Shown one piece after another: positions 60,774 to 64,000 of a stretch of DNA of 64,000 nt (within the stretch, counting starts at the first letter, position 1; every line of letters starts with the position of its first letter). This DNA is from Rhizophagus clarus (Eukaryota > Glomeromycota > Glomeromycetes > Glomerales > Glomeraceae), in the NCBI GenBank assembly GCA_015698045.1, contig BLAL01000087.1, positions 682,001-746,000 on the forward strand, given 5' to 3'. The translations under genes and the position numbers were made by a program. The notes under the pieces were generated by a model. The model was not told the origin of the DNA. It was given only the letters and a program-made list of their open reading frames with translations, and searched no databases.

Positions 60774-61920
60774 TATATTCTCAGAAAATCGCTTAATATA
60801 ATGCTATTATTTTAACACTGATGAAAATGAATATGTTAATAGCATTCTCTGGCTTACTTGTCAAAAAAAGAATGGAAATTGTATTTTAATTTCCTTAAAA
60901 TTTCCCCTCAATTTTTTAATATTGTCCTAAGGTAATAAATATTCAAATATACAGTATTTCTACCGCTAATATGACAATAATTACAATATGGATATTAATA
61001 TTTGAATTATTTATTATTGAAAGATTTATTTGAAATTACAGGGACTAGATAATCTAAACTTTCGGATGAACTTAAAATTCAAACGTTAATTATTTGTACT
61101 CAAACATATTTAATTAAATATCATCACGAGTTTTTGTACCAAATCCTATAGATCTTGAAAAACTTGTGAAAATCATGATGTGCTATTAAACTGAGATAAT
61201 CCCTTTTCTTCAGCATCCTTCTATTCAGAAAGATGTTAAGAAATGAAATAAAGAAATCACAATTATAAAAAGAATTCTTCGTAGATTTATAGATTTTATC
61301 AACTAACTTCAGATGATTTTCTCTTAAAAGTATATCCTTTTAAAGTATACTATCAGAAGATTTGATCGATAATGTGCTTACATTTCACATGGTACCAAGT
61401 AAGAAATTAAATATAAATATACAGTCTCCTATACCGAAACATGAATATGATTCTGTTATAATCAGTCTTTGATATTTTGCTGTTTTCTTCTGGTCTGATT
61501 GAAACGAAAAACGAGTCAGTCTTATTATATTGAACGAATATTCCTCTTAAATTTAAATTACTTTGTCATCCTAATAAAGATGGTAATATAACTGCTGCCT
61601 TTTATACTAAATGCGATAATAAAAGAGCCGAGTTAATATAGATAATTGTAACAAAAATTTCAATATATATTAAACGGATCATATAATCCGCATCAATGGT
61701 ATTTAAGTAATACATATACAGTAAGTCCAAAAAGATAGTTCTATATTTTCATTTACAAAATAGAAATACTGCAACTTTCAACTAGATTAGTATGCTATGT
61801 TGAAAGATGTAATTATTATGTAATGTAGTCACCAATATTTGGCGCTAGTCATGACTTATTTCAAGATTATAATGATACCACGAAAAGTTATGGATTATGC
61901 TCTTGTCCTTGAATTGTAAG
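60774..61920 (+). pseudogene. Old BTB-TLDc pseudogene
   Basis: A decayed first exon (60774-60933) ends PQFFNIVLR with the donor AAG|GTAATA kept. The second exon starts near 61010 (FIIERFI, LQGLDN) and runs through BACK (SFLQHPSIQKDVKK, IDNVLTFHMVPSKK) into TLDc pieces (NKDGNITAAFYTKCDNKRA, TFGASHDLFQDYND) with many stops, deletions and frameshifts. It is most like the 58176 gene, 1 kb upstream in the same orientation, so it is probably a tandem duplicate. Confidence 0.85.
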
Positions 61921-62623
61921 ATACTACGCTACAAAGTGCATAACGGCGAATGTAATCGTAATATCGTAATTTCATTATTGCCAACTTGTTTATGCACATC
62001 CAAATTCTAATTAATTTTATTGAATTATGTGATCTACAAGTGGTTAATACAGAAAGCTTATATTCTGTAATCTCGTGAAAAACCGCAACAAAGTAGCTAC
62101 AAAAAATGCCATAAAGGTATAAATCAATTACTTAAACAAATAAAATAAGATGAATCCAATTGTAGTAACAATATTAATATATAATATTCAACATGTAAAA
62201 TTTCAGATACTGTCATGTCTATAACTTGAAATACTGGTTCTTTTAAATTTACAAGAATAATAAAAAAAAATGTTCAGAATCGTAGGACATACTGTACATT
62301 GCTTATTTTGCGGGATTATAGCAATGTAGCCTCGAATTATCGAAAATGAAATGCTTCGCATCATTGGAAAAATATTTATGCAACAATAATTGTTTTATAC
62401 CTTAGCCTAAAAATAACAATACGTCAAAAACAGCAAGATCTTATTCGGAGTACATTATACCTGTTTATTCATTGATTGTTTTATTGATTCAAATAAAAAT
62501 CTCATTTGTGAAAATCACGAATACAAAGGTTAAAAAAGAAATCATAACAAAAATGTTGATACTAGGAAAATTGAAAAATAAATTAAATCATGAACAAATT
62601 AAAGCTGTAAATAGATAGAATTT
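61921..62623. other. Intergenic, no gene seen
   Basis: AT-rich spacer between a plus-strand pseudogene and a minus-strand gene. Confidence 0.5.
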
Positions 62624-64000
62624 CTAATATTTTTTAACAACTTGAAAGACTTCATAATCCTCCACATTAAAAGCATTATAGCTATCCATCTTATAACCTT
62701 TTGGTATATCAATTTTAGAATAAGAATATGAACCATAACTTTTCCAGATACAATCATCATCTTGAAATAAATCATGACCACCACCAAATGCTGGTCCATA
62801 ATTTTGACAACAATATATAGCGAATTCAGATGAATGATTTGCATGATTAATACGTCCGACTTCTGCGGTTCGAAAGTTATTTCTATTCACTAATGAAAAT
62901 ATAAAGCTATCAGTCGTATACTTCCATGAGTTCCATCCACTATTTATATTCGAATCCCAGTGAAGTGGATTATATCCTCCTAATATTTGTTCCGAATTTG
63001 GAATTTTGATTATAACAATAGTAGCTCCTTTATAATCACATTTAGAATGAAATATAGGTGGTGTATCACCATCCCTGCTAGCACGAAAAAGCAATTTGAA
63101 ATCATAGGGAATATTGCTTTCATTATAATATGAATCATTTTTCTTTTCAATCCAACTAGAAAAGAGAGCAAAATGTCTACCATTAATGATAATAGAATCA
63201 TATTTTGGATATCTAGGAGGTTGGATATCAATACCTGATTTCATATTAGGTTTCGTATGAAATGCAAATAAATTATTAAATATATCCTCAGGTATTAACT
63301 CTCTAAAGGGATATACTTTTGAAAAAAAATCCTCTGAAGATATGTGATAAAACCTAATTAAAGGAATAAATCTGTGAAGAATTGTTCTCATAATTGCAAT
63401 TTCTTCTTTATTCCATTTATCAACATCATCTTTCTGAATATTAGGATGCTGAGCAAAACTCCATTTAATTAAACCATCCCATATAATAATTTCATCTGAT
63501 GAAAAATCATCCCGTTCCAAAAGTAATTCTAATAAAGGTTCTTTTAATTCCATAAATTTGCCGGTTTTAAATAATTCATCTGAAGTTTCACAAATTTTAT
63601 CAAGACAATAATTCCATAAATCAGAAAAAGCTTCATAATCATGAGTAATTTCAAAAACTTCTATAGAATTTTGTTGTAAAAAGTCGTATTTGTATTTAAT
63701 CAAATATTCCTGAATACATTGAATTAATGTTTGAACATTAAGTTCATCTACAGCTATTAGAAGGTTCAAAATTTCCGAAACTTGTAATTTTGCCAATTCG
63801 ATCTTTCCACAATAAATATACCTAAATAAATATCATATTATAATATTATTATTTAATTATGGTTATATTAAATGTTATAATGTTATATACCGTAAATAGA
63901 TTTCTTTTCTCTTATTACCTTAAAATAATTTTCAATATTTGAGGAGAAATGTTAGATTTATTAAGTATAAATTTTCCATCTTTTTTGTTTGCCCATTCAT
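62624..64000 (-). CDS. BTB/BACK-TLDc protein, N-terminus beyond window (2 exons)
   Basis: Minus strand: exon 2 is 63821-62624, and exon 1 is cut by the window end (64000 down to 63919). The 97-base intron is GT-AG and divides an Arg codon, as in the other copies. Visible exon 1 gives the end of the BTB domain (WANKKDGKFIL, SNISPQILKIIL). Exon 2 gives YIYCGKIELAKLQ, BACK (IQEYLIKYKYDFLQQNSIEVFE, LELLLERDDFSSDEIIIWDGLIKW) and TLDc (LLFRASRDGDTP, KCDYKGATIVIIKI, GGYNPLHWDSNINSGW, GPAFGGGHDLF, EDYEVFQVVKKY). 398 residues are visible after the junction. The BACK part is nearly the same as in the 55574 copy, so these two minus-strand loci are recent duplicates. Confidence 0.9.

Overview
The window looks like nuclear DNA of a very AT-rich fungus, most likely an arbuscular mycorrhizal fungus (Glomeromycotina, Rhizophagus-like). 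The main reasons are the many BTB/BACK-TLDc genes, each with one short GT-AG intron at the same place, in a dense bed of transposons and A/T-run satellites. There is no bacterial gene order, operon or CRISPR. The species is an inference. I saw no tRNA or rRNA gene I could support.

Left part (1-22.3 kb). A 2.6 kb block (915-3500) recurs inverted at 44938-46575. It is followed by a BTB-TLDc pseudogene (3714-4795), a hAT-type MITE with an 8-bp target duplication (4913-5583), two tandem 1.1 kb retroelement copies on the minus strand (6805-9045), and two related 'header + hairpin satellite + tail' elements, here called X elements (9065-14304 and 14309-22327), which abut TTAA at their borders. The second X element was split by a degenerate hAT element, hAT-B (14844-19670), which itself carries a small MITE (15029-15449).

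Middle (22.5-41.2 kb). One BTB-TLDc pseudogene begins at 22547 and ends at 41235. It is cut in two by a 17.2 kb nest. The outermost layer is a hAT-like element, hAT-C (23484-40719). Inside it lies an inverted X element (24744-32176), which contains the intact-looking hAT-A (25149-29912). A full-length but nonsense-ridden LINE (32196-40162) was inserted at the edge of that X element. Each of the two X copies preserves the empty target site of the hAT element carried by the other, so the insertion borders can be read to the base. A 65-bp MITE sits in the 3' part of the same pseudogene.

The most notable object is hAT-A. Besides a full two-exon BED/hAT transposase with all visible catalytic residues, it carries a second, four-exon gene for a 149-residue, very basic, His/Arg-rich protein with a Myb/SANT-like helix set. 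Its three introns splice in frame. A hAT transposon with its own Myb-like partner gene is, as far as I know, not a standard arrangement. The hAT-type elements here also share a layout: short terminal inverted repeats followed by long runs of a short motif that differs for each element. This suggests transposase or partner binding arrays.

Right part (43-64 kb). This is a birth-and-death cluster of BTB-TLDc genes: two complete genes (52391-53882 and 58176-59700), one running off the window end (62624-64000, minus), one with an intact TLDc half but a broken BTB exon (55574-57030, minus), a recently damaged copy (49914-51320), and older fragments at 44078, 47290 and 60774. A block at 48100-49470 is a decayed coding sequence that I cannot name.
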